From assembly GCA_040902105.1 (NCBI GenBank), contig JBBDXW010000052.1, positions 1 to 64,000 of the forward strand: a stretch of DNA of 64,000 bases, in the 5' to 3' direction. Source of the stretch: IDS-8 sp040902105. GTDB taxonomy: Bacteria > Pseudomonadota > Gammaproteobacteria > Steroidobacterales > Woeseiaceae. The notes below the pieces were generated by a model. That model worked only from the letters and a program-made list of their open reading frames with translations, was not told the origin of the DNA and did no database searches. The translations under genes were made by a program, and so were the position numbers. Below, piece after piece: positions 35,668 to 44,188 of this stretch (its first letter is position 1; each line of letters begins with the position of its first letter).

Positions 35668-36740
35668 CGGGCCGCTCCGCCGGGCGCAGCATCCACCGCG
35701 CCCGAATACCGCACCATGCCGTAGGTCATCGCCGCCAGGCCGAGCAGAACGACAGCGCCGAACAGGTCTGAAAACGCGGCGGCGCGCAGTCCGTAGCGCG
35801 TGGCGAGATAAACGCAGACGGGGAGCATGAAAGCGCCGACCGAGACCGTTCGGGCCCAGTGCAGCCGCCATCGCTCGGACAACATGACGAAACGCTGTAC
35901 GAACGCGAGCAACAACATCAGGAAACCGAACTCGATTGCGTGCGAGTGAGCTGCGGCAGTGATGGCTATCTTTGATTGCATTCGCTTGAATTGCGTAATC
36001 TCCGCTGCAGCCGAAGTCGTATCCCCGCTTGCGAGGCTTGAAGCCGCGCCTTCGATCGACGCGTACACTGCCGGCTCGTCCGCGCTGACGAGTTGCCACG
36101 CGTAAAAGAGGCCGAATGCCATGCCGAGCAGCGTCAGCAACAGTCCGCTCTTCACCAGCCAGCGGCTGGCGGCCGGCGCGAGGGCCTCACCAATAAGATC
36201 GCGCGCCGGAAGCCCGGCAGCCATCGCCTTGCGCAGCCCCCAACAGGTGCCGGCCAGGGCAACGATGAGCAAAATGCCGCCGGCATCGGACACGTAAAGC
36301 AACAGGTGATTGGTGTAATAGCTTACGTAAACGCCCCCGACCTGCAGCAGGCAGCCGATCAGAAACACGATTGCCAGGCGCAGGCGTGTCCCTGAGGACA
36401 GTTCGACGCACGGCTGCACCAGCGCCAGCACGAGCGCCAGCAGACCGAAAGCGGCGAGATGCGAGTGGCCGTGCATCGTGCGGCCGCGCTTTTCCGTCAG
36501 ATCGGCGATCACGGCGAAGTGCTCCCGCATCTGCTCGAGATCGCTGCGCGCGGCCGTGTCGATTACAGCGGCCCAGGTCTGACCGATAATGCCGTTGGCG
36601 ACGTGGGAGATGTAGATGGCGTAGATCTCCCCGACCACCATGCCGGCGGCGACCAGCAGAACGCCGCCGATCGCCAGTATTCGTGCCGGGTCGAGACGGC
36701 GAAATCCCCCGGCGCTTGCCACGTCAGTTCGCCTCCGCAT
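35664..36740 (-). CDS. Two-module HGHS membrane protein
   Basis: 358 residues with about eight helices arranged as two repeats: helix, soluble loop, His-x-His, three helices. Repeat 1 has MHGHSHLAAFGLLALVLALV (about 93-112), repeat 2 has AAHSHAIEFGFLMLLLAF (about 261-278). The soluble loops share a run-in of charged helix before the motif. No family name is recognised. It overlaps the MBL gene upstream by 17 bases and the single-module gene downstream by ATGA, so all three are one operon. A membrane redox or heme role is inferred from the His motifs and the neighbouring cytochrome. Confidence 0.72.
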   Translation of the reverse strand: MRRRTDVASAGGFRRLDPARILAIGGVLLVAAGMVVGEIYAIYISHVANGIIGQTWAAVIDTAARSDLEQMREHFAVIADLTEKRGRTMHGHSHLAAFGLLALVLALVQPCVELSSGTRLRLAIVFLIGCLLQVGGVYVSYYTNHLLLYVSDAGGILLIVALAGTCWGLRKAMAAGLPARDLIGEALAPAASRWLVKSGLLLTLLGMAFGLFYAWQLVSADEPAVYASIEGAASSLASGDTTSAAAEITQFKRMQSKIAITAAAHSHAIEFGFLMLLLAFVQRFVMLSERWRLHWARTVSVGAFMLPVCVYLATRYGLRAAAFSDLFGAVVLLGLAAMTYGMVRYSGAVDAAPGGAAR

Positions 36741-37662
36741 AGGCGCGTTCCACGGCGTTTCGGATCCAGTGATCTTCGCCCCAATCCGGATAGCGCTCGC
36801 TGAATTCGGCGTGCAGCGTATCCTGAGCCGACTCGAGCGGCACTCCGCGCCGCTTCAGCTCACGGGATTCGGCCTGTATGGCTGTCAAATACTCGCGCAC
36901 GGTCTCGATGAGATCGGGGCCGCCGACTTTTCCGTGATCGGGTACGATGATTTCCGCATCGAGCGCGGAGAGCGGCTCGAGCGTGGCAAGCCAGCCGAGC
37001 ACGCTCGAGTCGGCGTCGGCCAGTATCGGGAACAGGTGGTTTGGCGCCAGGCCGCCGACGAAGGCCAGTTTCTGCCTTGGGAGGTATACGACGGTGTCGC
37101 CGCCCGTGTGAGCAGAGTGGCCGAACCAGAACACGTGTACCGGGAGGTTGCCGAGGTCGACGCGCACCTGCCGCTCAAACGTCAGATCGGGCTCGACCAA
37201 TTCGACGGGTTCGAGCAACTCCCTGACGTCGTCGCCGAACATTTCAATGAACCAGGAGCGGTATTCTTCGCCCTTGTTTTGCAGGTCGCGGTGCTGGGCA
37301 ATGGGATAAAGCAGGAGCGTTTCGGCGGGGAACGACTGGGCGCCGAAGTTATGCTCCGGATGAAAGTGAGTCGTCACGAGGTAGCGCACCGGCAGGCTGG
37401 TGATCTCGCGCACTTCGGACAGGATGATCTCGGCGTTCGCGGGTCCCATGCCGGTGTCGATGACGAGCACGCCCTCCTCGCCGACAACAATGCCCACGTT
37501 CGGCACCAACGGTACGCCGCCGTCGGGAATGACATAGACGCTGTCGGCTGCCTCGAAAGTCTTTCCGGCAGGAAGCATCGGCGGTTCGGCAGTTGCCGTC
37601 GCAGCCGTCAGGCCGGCGCAGACCCACGCAGCGGCGAGCAGCGTTGCTTTCGACCGATTCAT
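36724..37662 (-). CDS. MBL-fold hydrolase with HxHxEH motif
   Basis: About 312 residues from MNRSKATLLAAAWVCAGLTA, a clear signal peptide; a longer frame to 37809 is possible but its extra N-terminus would spoil the signal. The metal motif reads TTHFHPEHNFG: Glu replaces the usual Asp of HxHxDH. Later WFGHSAHTGGD and VPDHGKVGG supply further ligands. This variant is known in quinoprotein-associated MBL proteins, from memory. Upstream gene of the operon containing both HGHS membrane proteins. Confidence 0.82.
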   Translation of the reverse strand: MNRSKATLLAAAWVCAGLTAATATAEPPMLPAGKTFEAADSVYVIPDGGVPLVPNVGIVVGEEGVLVIDTGMGPANAEIILSEVREITSLPVRYLVTTHFHPEHNFGAQSFPAETLLLYPIAQHRDLQNKGEEYRSWFIEMFGDDVRELLEPVELVEPDLTFERQVRVDLGNLPVHVFWFGHSAHTGGDTVVYLPRQKLAFVGGLAPNHLFPILADADSSVLGWLATLEPLSALDAEIIVPDHGKVGGPDLIETVREYLTAIQAESRELKRRGVPLESAQDTLHAEFSERYPDWGEDHWIRNAVERAYAEAN

Positions 37663-37764
37663 CCAGGATCGCGCCCCGCGACAGAATAACGAATTGCATT
37701 TAGTTTTCATCAGGGCGCCCGAGAAGTCAAACGCCACCCGTCGCGAGAGAGGCTCCGGGGCCGC

Positions 37765-37793
37765 TTGAACTGAACAGAACTTGTCGCTATGCT
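37765..37793 (+). promoter_or_regulatory. Candidate promoter of the DUF6152 operon
   Basis: TTGAAC (37765-37770) and TATGCT (37788-37793) are 17 bases apart and read toward the gene at 37858. Each box departs from consensus at one or two positions. Confidence 0.4.
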
Positions 37794-37857
37794 CAAAAAA
37801 AAACACCATTCATTTTTGATTCGGCGAGCTCGGCTGCCGGCGGGGAAGTTGAAAACG

Positions 37858-38337
37858 ATGTTTATCAGAGTACTTGCTCAAACAGTCCGTGCCCGGGCTG
37901 CTGTCGGAAAAGCGGCAATGCGACTCCCGGCAATGAGCGCAGCGCTGTTGGTGACCGGCGCAAATCTCGTTCTTTTTGTTGCGCCCGCGTCCGGACACCA
38001 CTCTTTCGCCAAGTTCGACAGCACCAGGGAAGTCGTGCTCGAGGGGACGGTACGCGAGATGGAGTGGACAAACCCTCACGTCTGGATACGCCTTGAGGTC
38101 CCGGATGATGAGGGCAACGTTGTCGCATGGGGCATCGAGGCCAGCAATCCGCTGGACCTCGGCAGGAAAGGCTGGACCCGAAATACGTTCAAGTCGGGCG
38201 ACAAGGTAACCATCACCGTGAATCCGGCCAAAAACAACAAACCCTACGGCGGCTTCGTCAAGGCGACGTTGCCGGACGGCTCTGTACTGAGCGAAGGTTC
38301 CGTAACCGGCGAGGAAGATGGGGACAGCGCCGATTGA
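37858..38337 (+). CDS. DUF6152-like exported protein
   Basis: About 159 residues from the ATG at 37858 (an internal ATG at 37918 gives a cleaner signal peptide). After the signal (AALLVTGANLVLFVAPASG) comes HHSFAKFDSTREVVLEGTVR, MEWTNPHVWIRLEV and FKSGDKVTITVNPAKNN, the hallmark sequence of DUF6152. These are small periplasmic proteins frequently found beside secreted proteins like the next gene; activity unknown. First of three co-directional genes ending with a GlcG paralogue. Confidence 0.82.
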   Translation: MFIRVLAQTVRARAAVGKAAMRLPAMSAALLVTGANLVLFVAPASGHHSFAKFDSTREVVLEGTVREMEWTNPHVWIRLEVPDDEGNVVAWGIEASNPLDLGRKGWTRNTFKSGDKVTITVNPAKNNKPYGGFVKATLPDGSVLSEGSVTGEEDGDSAD

Positions 38338-38428
38338 CGTAGACGCGGCGACGACAGGCGGAAGCTCAGCACTGTGGTTTATTTCCTGGTTGATATTCGA
38401 CGCTAGAAGAAACGTGGGGGACTCGGTG

Positions 38429-39247
38429 ATGCCGGCGATTCGAGGAAGATTCCGCTTCTTGGTTGCTTGTGCTTTCGTATCAGTGGCGTCCGGAGGTTGC
38501 GATACGCCGCCGACCGCAGTGACAGCGAACGTCGGCGACTGCTGTCCCGACAATGCCGGAAAGAAAAATCCCGCGGCCGGATTCGCGGGAGTCTGGGATC
38601 CCATCGGCAGTCCCAGAGATGTGGAGTCCGAGGCGGATCCCGTTTTCACCGCCGGAACGCAGAAGTCGATCGAGGATCAGCAGCAACTGCGCGACGCAGG
38701 CAACATGTCCTACGACTATTCCGCAATCTGCATTCCGCCATCGTCGGCGACAATGACCACGCTCGGCCCGCAGGAGATCCTGATCGACGAAAAGAAGATC
38801 ACCTGGATCATCGAGGCGACCAGCGGCATCCGCTGGATATGGATGGACGGCCGGGAACATCCTCCGATCGAGGAGCTTCGACCGACCGCGAATGGTCATG
38901 CGATCGGTCGCTGGGACGGCGACGTGCTGATCATCGATTCGGTCGGCTTTCTCGACAAGGCGATGCTGTATGTGAACATGGAGGGCAACGTCTCCGTGTA
39001 TCCCAGTCCGGAGATGCGGTTCGTCGAACACTTGAGACTCGTCGAGGACGGACAGGCGATCATCAGCGAAAGAACATTGTACGACCCGGTCAACCTGGCC
39101 GAGCCGTGGAAGACGACCGTCCGGTACGAGCGGCGCGACGATTGGGAAATCGGCGAAACGATCTGTATGGAAAACAACGACGTGTTCTTTTACTTCGATC
39201 CGGAAGACCTGCCGGGCGCCGACGGCAAGACACCGCCGAATCAATAA
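38429..39247 (+). CDS. Exported lipoprotein of the DUF6152-associated family
   Basis: 272 residues from MPAIRGRFRFLVACAFVSVA, followed by SGGCDTPP, a lipoprotein-like Cys. The core IRWIWMDGREHPP, HAIGRWDGDVLIIDSVGF and EHLRLVEDGQAIISERTLYD follows the common pattern R.I..DGR.hP...G.S.GrWEGDtLVv.T.gF of a widespread secreted family with no known reaction. GGGGGA precedes the ATG; the frame is open to 38318. It sits between DUF6152 and GlcG genes. Confidence 0.75.
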   Translation: MPAIRGRFRFLVACAFVSVASGGCDTPPTAVTANVGDCCPDNAGKKNPAAGFAGVWDPIGSPRDVESEADPVFTAGTQKSIEDQQQLRDAGNMSYDYSAICIPPSSATMTTLGPQEILIDEKKITWIIEATSGIRWIWMDGREHPPIEELRPTANGHAIGRWDGDVLIIDSVGFLDKAMLYVNMEGNVSVYPSPEMRFVEHLRLVEDGQAIISERTLYDPVNLAEPWKTTVRYERRDDWEIGETICMENNDVFFYFDPEDLPGADGKTPPNQ

Positions 39248-39270
39248 GACGAGTGACGTGAGGCTGGAAA

Positions 39271-39864
39271 ATGACTGAAAGTACGATTCTCCGACTGGCC
39301 GCCGTTGCTCTGGCGGCGGCGATTGCATTCGGCGGCGATGCACTTGCGCAGACGACCGACGCACCGCAACAGCCTGTGAAACTGGAGGACGTGGTGGTGA
39401 AGGGTGCCGCCGCGAAGCAGGCTTACGAGAAGCATCTGTTGAGGCTCGATGTCGCCGAGAAGATAGCCAAAGCCTGCTTTGCATACGCCGCAGGTAACGA
39501 TTTCGCCGTCGCGCTGCACATCGTCGACCAGTTTGGTTATTCGATATACGCGGGCCGCATGGACGGAAGAAAGGCCGACAACATAGAAACCGCCGAGATG
39601 AAAGCCAGAACGGCCCTGTACTTTCGCGAACCGAGCCGGGTCTGGATGGAGCGGAGCCGGCAAAACCCGCTGATGCCGCACCTGCTTCAGCAGATGGGCC
39701 AGTTCCCCGTCGCGGGCGGCTTGCCCATAATTGTCGAGGATCAGCTCGTCGGCGCGATCGGCGTCGGAGGCGGTACCTCGGACCAGGATGAGGATTGCGC
39801 GCGCGCGGGTCTGCTCCAGGTGCTCGGCCCGCAACCTGGTTTGGTCGCCGCCGACAACCGGTAA
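39271..39864 (+). CDS. GlcG/HbpS-family protein, exported
   Basis: 197 residues, signal peptide ending at GGDALAQT. The GlcG/HbpS domain shows HIVDQFGYSIYAGRMDGRKA, TALYFREPSRVWMERSRQNP and IVEDQLVGAIGVGGGTSDQD. It is clearly related to the protein at 29603: both share V.LDQVVV/LEDVVV, the RHILRFDVAE/KHLLRLDVAE helix and the C-terminal LGPQP. The lipobox is missing here, so this copy is soluble in the periplasm. Last gene of its operon. Confidence 0.8.
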   Translation: MTESTILRLAAVALAAAIAFGGDALAQTTDAPQQPVKLEDVVVKGAAAKQAYEKHLLRLDVAEKIAKACFAYAAGNDFAVALHIVDQFGYSIYAGRMDGRKADNIETAEMKARTALYFREPSRVWMERSRQNPLMPHLLQQMGQFPVAGGLPIIVEDQLVGAIGVGGGTSDQDEDCARAGLLQVLGPQPGLVAADNR

Positions 39865-39869
39865 ACGCG

Positions 39870-42800
39870 TCACCCGACTTCGATCGTCTCCGCCATTTCA
39901 AGATACCGGCAGAACGCGTTCGCAAGCCGCATCTGCTCGGGCGTCCGGCAATCGGGCTCGAACAGTTTCGGATTGCCGACGAGAATGCACAAGCCCTTCG
40001 CGCGCGACGTCGCGACGTTCAGGCGGTTCGCACTGTAGAGGAAACTCATGCCGCGCGGCGCTTCATCGGGCGAGGACGTCGTCAGCGACACGATCACGAC
40101 TGGCGCCTCCTGGCCCTGGAACTTGTCGACGGTGCCGACGCGGACTCCCGGCAGCGCGGCCGCGAGCGCCGTGACCTGCGCGTTATACGGGGCGACGATC
40201 ATCAGGTCCTGCCGGGTCAGCGGCCATTCCACGCCGTCTTTGCCGCGCCACAAGGTTGTGCCATCCGTAAGCTGGGCGACGATCGCCGCGATCGCTTCGA
40301 CTTCCTCATCCGAGCGCGACTGGCGGCCCTCGTGCTCGACCGGCACGTACACGAGTCCGGCCTCGGGAAAGCGCGCCGCGCCGACGACGGCCTGCCGCTC
40401 GAGTCCGGCGAACGAGCTCAGGCGATTCTCATAGAACACTTCGGCCGTGAATACGCAGATGTCCGGGTGCAGGCGCCGCGTCTGTTGCAGGAACAGGCCC
40501 GCGGCGTCGGGAATCGTCTGGTGCGGACCCAGGATGTGCTCTAGCGCGGAGGCCGCGGCGCCGGGCGGATGGCTCGCCTGCTGCGGCTGCTCGAGCTGCT
40601 GCGGATCGCCGAGCAAAACCAGGCTTTTCGCACCGCCGGCGACCGCGAGCACATCGGCGAGCGACATCTGCCCGGCTTCATCGATGAACAGCACATCGAC
40701 ACTCTCGGCGAAGTCCGGCCGCGCCCAGAGCCACGACGTGCCGCCGAGCAAACGATATTCGCCGTAATCGAACAGCGCGCGAATGCGCTTGTTGTCGTTG
40801 AACGCATGCAGCGGCTCGGGCGAAGACTCCTTCGGCTTGCCCTTGTGCAGGCATTTGAAGTTCGGAAGTCCCTGTTCGCGCGCCACCTCGATGCAACCGC
40901 GAAGCAAATTGCGAATCACTTCGTGGCTGACGGCCGTCACGCCGACTTTCTTTCCGGCGCGGATCAGGTCCACGATCATGTGCGAGCCCGTGAACGTCTT
41001 GCCCGTGCCGGGCGGCCCCTGGATCGGCAGCACGCCGTGATCGAGTTCGCGGCCGAGGCGGCAGGCCGTCGCGACCTCGTCACCGGGGGGCGAGGCCGGG
41101 GCGCGAGTCCCCAGGCCGCGCGATTCCGGGATCAGGCGCGGCGGTCTCCTCAGAATCAGGTCGCGCGCTGCCCGGTGCGGACCCGGCGCATCGGTGCCAT
41201 GCCCGGCGACCCAGCGCCCGAGCGCGAGCAGCGCCGCGGGTTTCGGTTTCGACGGCACGTGGCGCCGGACGAAGACGTGTGCGGGGCGCGTATCGGCCCA
41301 TTTGCCCGAGTGCTGGAGGTCGACCGTCCGCGCGCGGAGATCGAGATCGTCGACCTCGCCGATCGTGCTGCCGTCCGGAATGCAGACCTCGTCGCCGCGG
41401 CGGATGTCGTGATCCTGCACCGGAAATTCATAACGATGAATCGGCCGCCTCGACGTTCCGCCGACCGTAGCGACGAACGCGAGCTCCGCAAGCGCCGATC
41501 GCTCATCCAGATATTCATCGAGTGGCAGATCGCGAAGCCTGAAGTACTCCCACCACGCGGCTTTCTCCTCGCGCCGATGCCACTCGAGCAGGTGTGCGAG
41601 TAGCCAGCGCGCCTGCTCTTCCTCGCTGCGCTGATCGGCGTCGGGCGGAACGCCGGCGAGCAACCGCTCCGTGACTTCGCGCGTCTCGTCGGTCGTCTCC
41701 TCGACCTGATCGCTCGCATCACCGGACTTCAGCTCCGGCCGCGGCAGTTTGATGCCGCGAGCCTCGACCCCGGCGCGCAACGTCTCCAGCCACGCCTTGA
41801 GCTTCTCGGCCGAGACGCAATCCTCGCGGTTGTAGCGCTCGACCGCTTCGACGTGCGGCGCAAACTCCGCGACGTCGCGCACGGGCTCCTTGAACTCGAT
41901 CGCCCACTCGATCGCACGCCGGCTCGCCGTCGCTTCGCGCATATCCTGCCGGCGGCTGAATCCGTAGAACTGCTCGAGTTCCTTGATCGAGTAGCTCTCG
42001 ACGCTGGCCTTCAGAGCGTGCCTGACGATCGTGTAGAGATCGACGAAGAGTTCGCCGCGCAGCAGCACATCGAGTTCGGTCTCGCGCGTCGCGTAGCGGC
42101 CCGACAATCGTTTGAACGCACTCGGCTCGTAGGCGCCGAAGTGATAGATGTGCATGTCCGGATGCTCGCGAAACCTGGCGAGAATCAGGTCGACAAGACG
42201 CTCGAAGCCCTCTTGCTCCTCAGCCGCTGTCGTGGCCCAGACCGGCACGTACTCGCTTCCGGGCGAAACGTAGCCGAAGAGGTATTCGCGCCCGCCGGAA
42301 GCGGCGAGCCGGTCGCCTTCGAGATCGAGAAAGATGTCGTGGGCCGAGGGTGCGGGCAGCTGTGCCAAACCGTGCGCCTGATCGACGGGCTCGAGGATTT
42401 CGTACTGCGGCATCTCCAGTCGACGCGCCCTGAGCTGGATCGCGGCCTGGTCGCGCACGCGCGTGAGCGCATCGCGCGAGCCGCGGGCCGGTTTCGCTAC
42501 GTCGCGAAGATCGCCGAGGCGCTCGAGCGTGCCGACGTCGATGCGTCGCAGCTCCTTGATCTGCAGCCGGCTGATGCCCGCAACGAAACCGAGATGATCG
42601 TCCGCGCGCCGGCGCGCGTTGCACGGCTGCCACCAGGCGCAGACCTCGCAGTGCACGACAGGCTCGGGGTACGTTGGCGTGTCGGCGCGTGCCAGCGCCT
42701 CTTCCAGCCTGCGCTTGACGAGGCGGTAATACGCCGTGTAGTCGGCGAGGCGGTAGGGCTCCGGAACGAAGCCGTGATGCGGCGCGACGACATAAGCGCA

Positions 42801-43292
42801 CTCCGGCGACGCGCCCTGAAGTTCCGCGACGAGCTCCGAGTACACGCAAAGCTGCAGGATCGTCCCGGCGCGCGTTTCCGTCGCGAGCTTTGCGTCGATG
42901 ACCTCGTACGACCATGCGCCGAGTTGGCTCGGGGCATCGGTCCGGCGCAGAAAATCGGCGCGCCCGTGCCAGCGCGCATTGCCGAGCGGCGCCTGGTAGA
43001 TGAGCGGCGCTCCGGCCTGCATCGCCGCCCGCGTTCTCTCCGGACCGTCCGTGTCGCTGCCCTCCGGAATCGCGACGACGTCGAGCCCTTGCGATGTGCG
43101 AAGGTGCGCCAGATACGCGGCTTCGTGCTCCATGCCGCGCTCGCGCAGGATTTCTGCGATCGGATCGTGCCACTTCGGCTTCTTCGTGCGTCCCTCCGCG
43201 ACCGCGAGGCTGAGTTGACTCAGATGAGTGCAGCTCAGGTGATTCGCGAGATCCGTCGCGGACAGGCGCAGGAGCTGGTCGACGAGGCGCAT
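39870..43292 (-). CDS. RecB-like nuclease / SF1 helicase fusion
   Basis: 1140 residues from MRLVDQLLRLSATDLANHLS (frame open to 43436). N-terminus: PD-(D/E)XK nuclease of the TM0106 type, with YEVIDAKLATETRAGTILQL as active site and Cys residues at the start (LSCTHLSQL) and in HCEVCAWWQPC that could hold a 4Fe-4S cluster as in Cas4/AddB. Middle: RNase H-like segment (HDIFLDLEGDRL). C-terminus: SF1 helicase with Walker A GPPGTGKTFTGSH, FIDEAGQMS, LLGDPQQLEQPQQ and VDKFQGQEAPVVIVSL with NVATSRAKG. Role in DNA repair or defence is open; no defence partner is adjacent. Confidence 0.88.
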   Translation of the reverse strand: MRLVDQLLRLSATDLANHLSCTHLSQLSLAVAEGRTKKPKWHDPIAEILRERGMEHEAAYLAHLRTSQGLDVVAIPEGSDTDGPERTRAAMQAGAPLIYQAPLGNARWHGRADFLRRTDAPSQLGAWSYEVIDAKLATETRAGTILQLCVYSELVAELQGASPECAYVVAPHHGFVPEPYRLADYTAYYRLVKRRLEEALARADTPTYPEPVVHCEVCAWWQPCNARRRADDHLGFVAGISRLQIKELRRIDVGTLERLGDLRDVAKPARGSRDALTRVRDQAAIQLRARRLEMPQYEILEPVDQAHGLAQLPAPSAHDIFLDLEGDRLAASGGREYLFGYVSPGSEYVPVWATTAAEEQEGFERLVDLILARFREHPDMHIYHFGAYEPSAFKRLSGRYATRETELDVLLRGELFVDLYTIVRHALKASVESYSIKELEQFYGFSRRQDMREATASRRAIEWAIEFKEPVRDVAEFAPHVEAVERYNREDCVSAEKLKAWLETLRAGVEARGIKLPRPELKSGDASDQVEETTDETREVTERLLAGVPPDADQRSEEEQARWLLAHLLEWHRREEKAAWWEYFRLRDLPLDEYLDERSALAELAFVATVGGTSRRPIHRYEFPVQDHDIRRGDEVCIPDGSTIGEVDDLDLRARTVDLQHSGKWADTRPAHVFVRRHVPSKPKPAALLALGRWVAGHGTDAPGPHRAARDLILRRPPRLIPESRGLGTRAPASPPGDEVATACRLGRELDHGVLPIQGPPGTGKTFTGSHMIVDLIRAGKKVGVTAVSHEVIRNLLRGCIEVAREQGLPNFKCLHKGKPKESSPEPLHAFNDNKRIRALFDYGEYRLLGGTSWLWARPDFAESVDVLFIDEAGQMSLADVLAVAGGAKSLVLLGDPQQLEQPQQASHPPGAAASALEHILGPHQTIPDAAGLFLQQTRRLHPDICVFTAEVFYENRLSSFAGLERQAVVGAARFPEAGLVYVPVEHEGRQSRSDEEVEAIAAIVAQLTDGTTLWRGKDGVEWPLTRQDLMIVAPYNAQVTALAAALPGVRVGTVDKFQGQEAPVVIVSLTTSSPDEAPRGMSFLYSANRLNVATSRAKGLCILVGNPKLFEPDCRTPEQMRLANAFCRYLEMAETIEVG

Positions 43293-43428
43293 GCCGGGGA
43301 GTATCGCATGCGGCTGTCGAGTTCCTGACGGGCGCGCCAAAAGTATCGCGAGGCCATTGCGTCTCAGCATGGTTGGCGGTTCTGACTTCCGCGGTCGGGG
43401 TACTGGATCAGACCCGGTGGCGGCTTCG

Positions 43429-43470
43429 TTGCGCACACTAAAGAAATGACTATAATGACTATCGGGTCAT
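43429..43470 (+). promoter_or_regulatory. Phd-PIN promoter and operator
   Basis: TTGCGC (43429-43434) and a perfect TATAAT (43451-43456), 16 bases apart. Two tandem copies of AATGACTAT (43445-43453, 43454-43462) cover the -10, and ATGAC/GTCAT (43455-43459, 43466-43470) forms an inverted pair. This is the expected autoregulatory site of a Phd-type antitoxin. Confidence 0.7.
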
Positions 43471-43492
43471 TTTTCGCATCGAGGTGGTCGTT

Positions 43493-43747
43493 ATGAGTGC
43501 AGGCAATTGGACCGTCGCCGAGGCCAAGGCACGATTCAGCAAGCTCATTGAGCAGGCTCGGTTGAAGGGGCCGCAGACCATCTCGCGGCACGGCCGCACC
43601 GCGGCTGTCGTGGTGTCAGCGGAGGAATGGGAGAAAAAAACGAAGCGATCGGGCAACCTGGCCGAGTTCTTTGCCACTTCGCCGCTTCGAGAGTCGGCAA
43701 TCGAGATCAAGCGCAGGAAGGATCGTTCGCGAAAGGCCGATCTTTGA
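43493..43747 (+). CDS. Phd/YefM-family antitoxin
   Basis: 84 residues from ATG 43493, preceded by GAGGTGG (43481-43487). WTVAEAKARFSKLIEQAR and GPQTISRHGRTAAVVVSAEE are the Phd/YefM DNA-binding fold; the Lys/Arg-rich C-terminus would bind the toxin. It represses its own promoter and neutralises the following PIN protein. The stop overlaps the toxin's TTG start as TTGA. Confidence 0.9.
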   Translation: MSAGNWTVAEAKARFSKLIEQARLKGPQTISRHGRTAAVVVSAEEWEKKTKRSGNLAEFFATSPLRESAIEIKRRKDRSRKADL

Positions 43748-44166
43748 ACTTCCTGCTCGACACCAATGTCGTCTCGGAGTGGGTGAAACAGCGGCCTGAT
43801 CCCGGTGTCATCGAGTGGCTCGCCGAGGTCGACGAAGATCGAGTCTTTATCAGCGTCGTGACTCTGGCGGAGCTCCGGCACGGGATCGAACGCCTGGCCG
43901 ACGGCAGGGGACGCAAGCGGCTCGATGCGTGGTTGCGCGACGAACTCGTGCTTCGCTTCGAGGGCCGTGTGCTGTCGGTCGACGAGACGGTCGCCGATTG
44001 CTGGGGGGAGGTGGTAGCGCGCCGCGAGGCGATCGGCCGACCTATCGGCGTGATGGACGCTTTCGTTGCGGCAACCGCGAATGTCCACTCCCTGAAGCTG
44101 GTCACCCGTAACGAAGCGGATTTCAAGTCCGCTGTGAAGGAGATCCTCAATCCCTGGACCGGCTGA
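43744..44166 (+). CDS. PIN-domain ribonuclease toxin (VapC/FitB-like)
   Basis: 140 residues read from a TTG start at 43744 as MNFLLDTNVVSEWVKQRPDP. The acidic PIN residues are visible: Asp in LLDTNVVSE, Glu in TLAELRHGIERL, Asp in GVMDAFVAATA and Asp near TRNEADF. Family members are Mg-dependent ribonucleases. A start further upstream would run through the antitoxin, so the coupled TTG is preferred. The pair with the Phd gene is a complete type II toxin-antitoxin module. Confidence 0.9.
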   Translation: MNFLLDTNVVSEWVKQRPDPGVIEWLAEVDEDRVFISVVTLAELRHGIERLADGRGRKRLDAWLRDELVLRFEGRVLSVDETVADCWGEVVARREAIGRPIGVMDAFVAATANVHSLKLVTRNEADFKSAVKEILNPWTG

Positions 44167-44188
44167 CAGGGTCAAGCGATCGACGGCA

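Noticed and set aside
41853..43328. 491-codon plus-strand frame opposite the nuclease/helicase gene
   Set aside because: Shadow of the real gene; no recognisable motif, and the opposite strand has full helicase and nuclease signatures.
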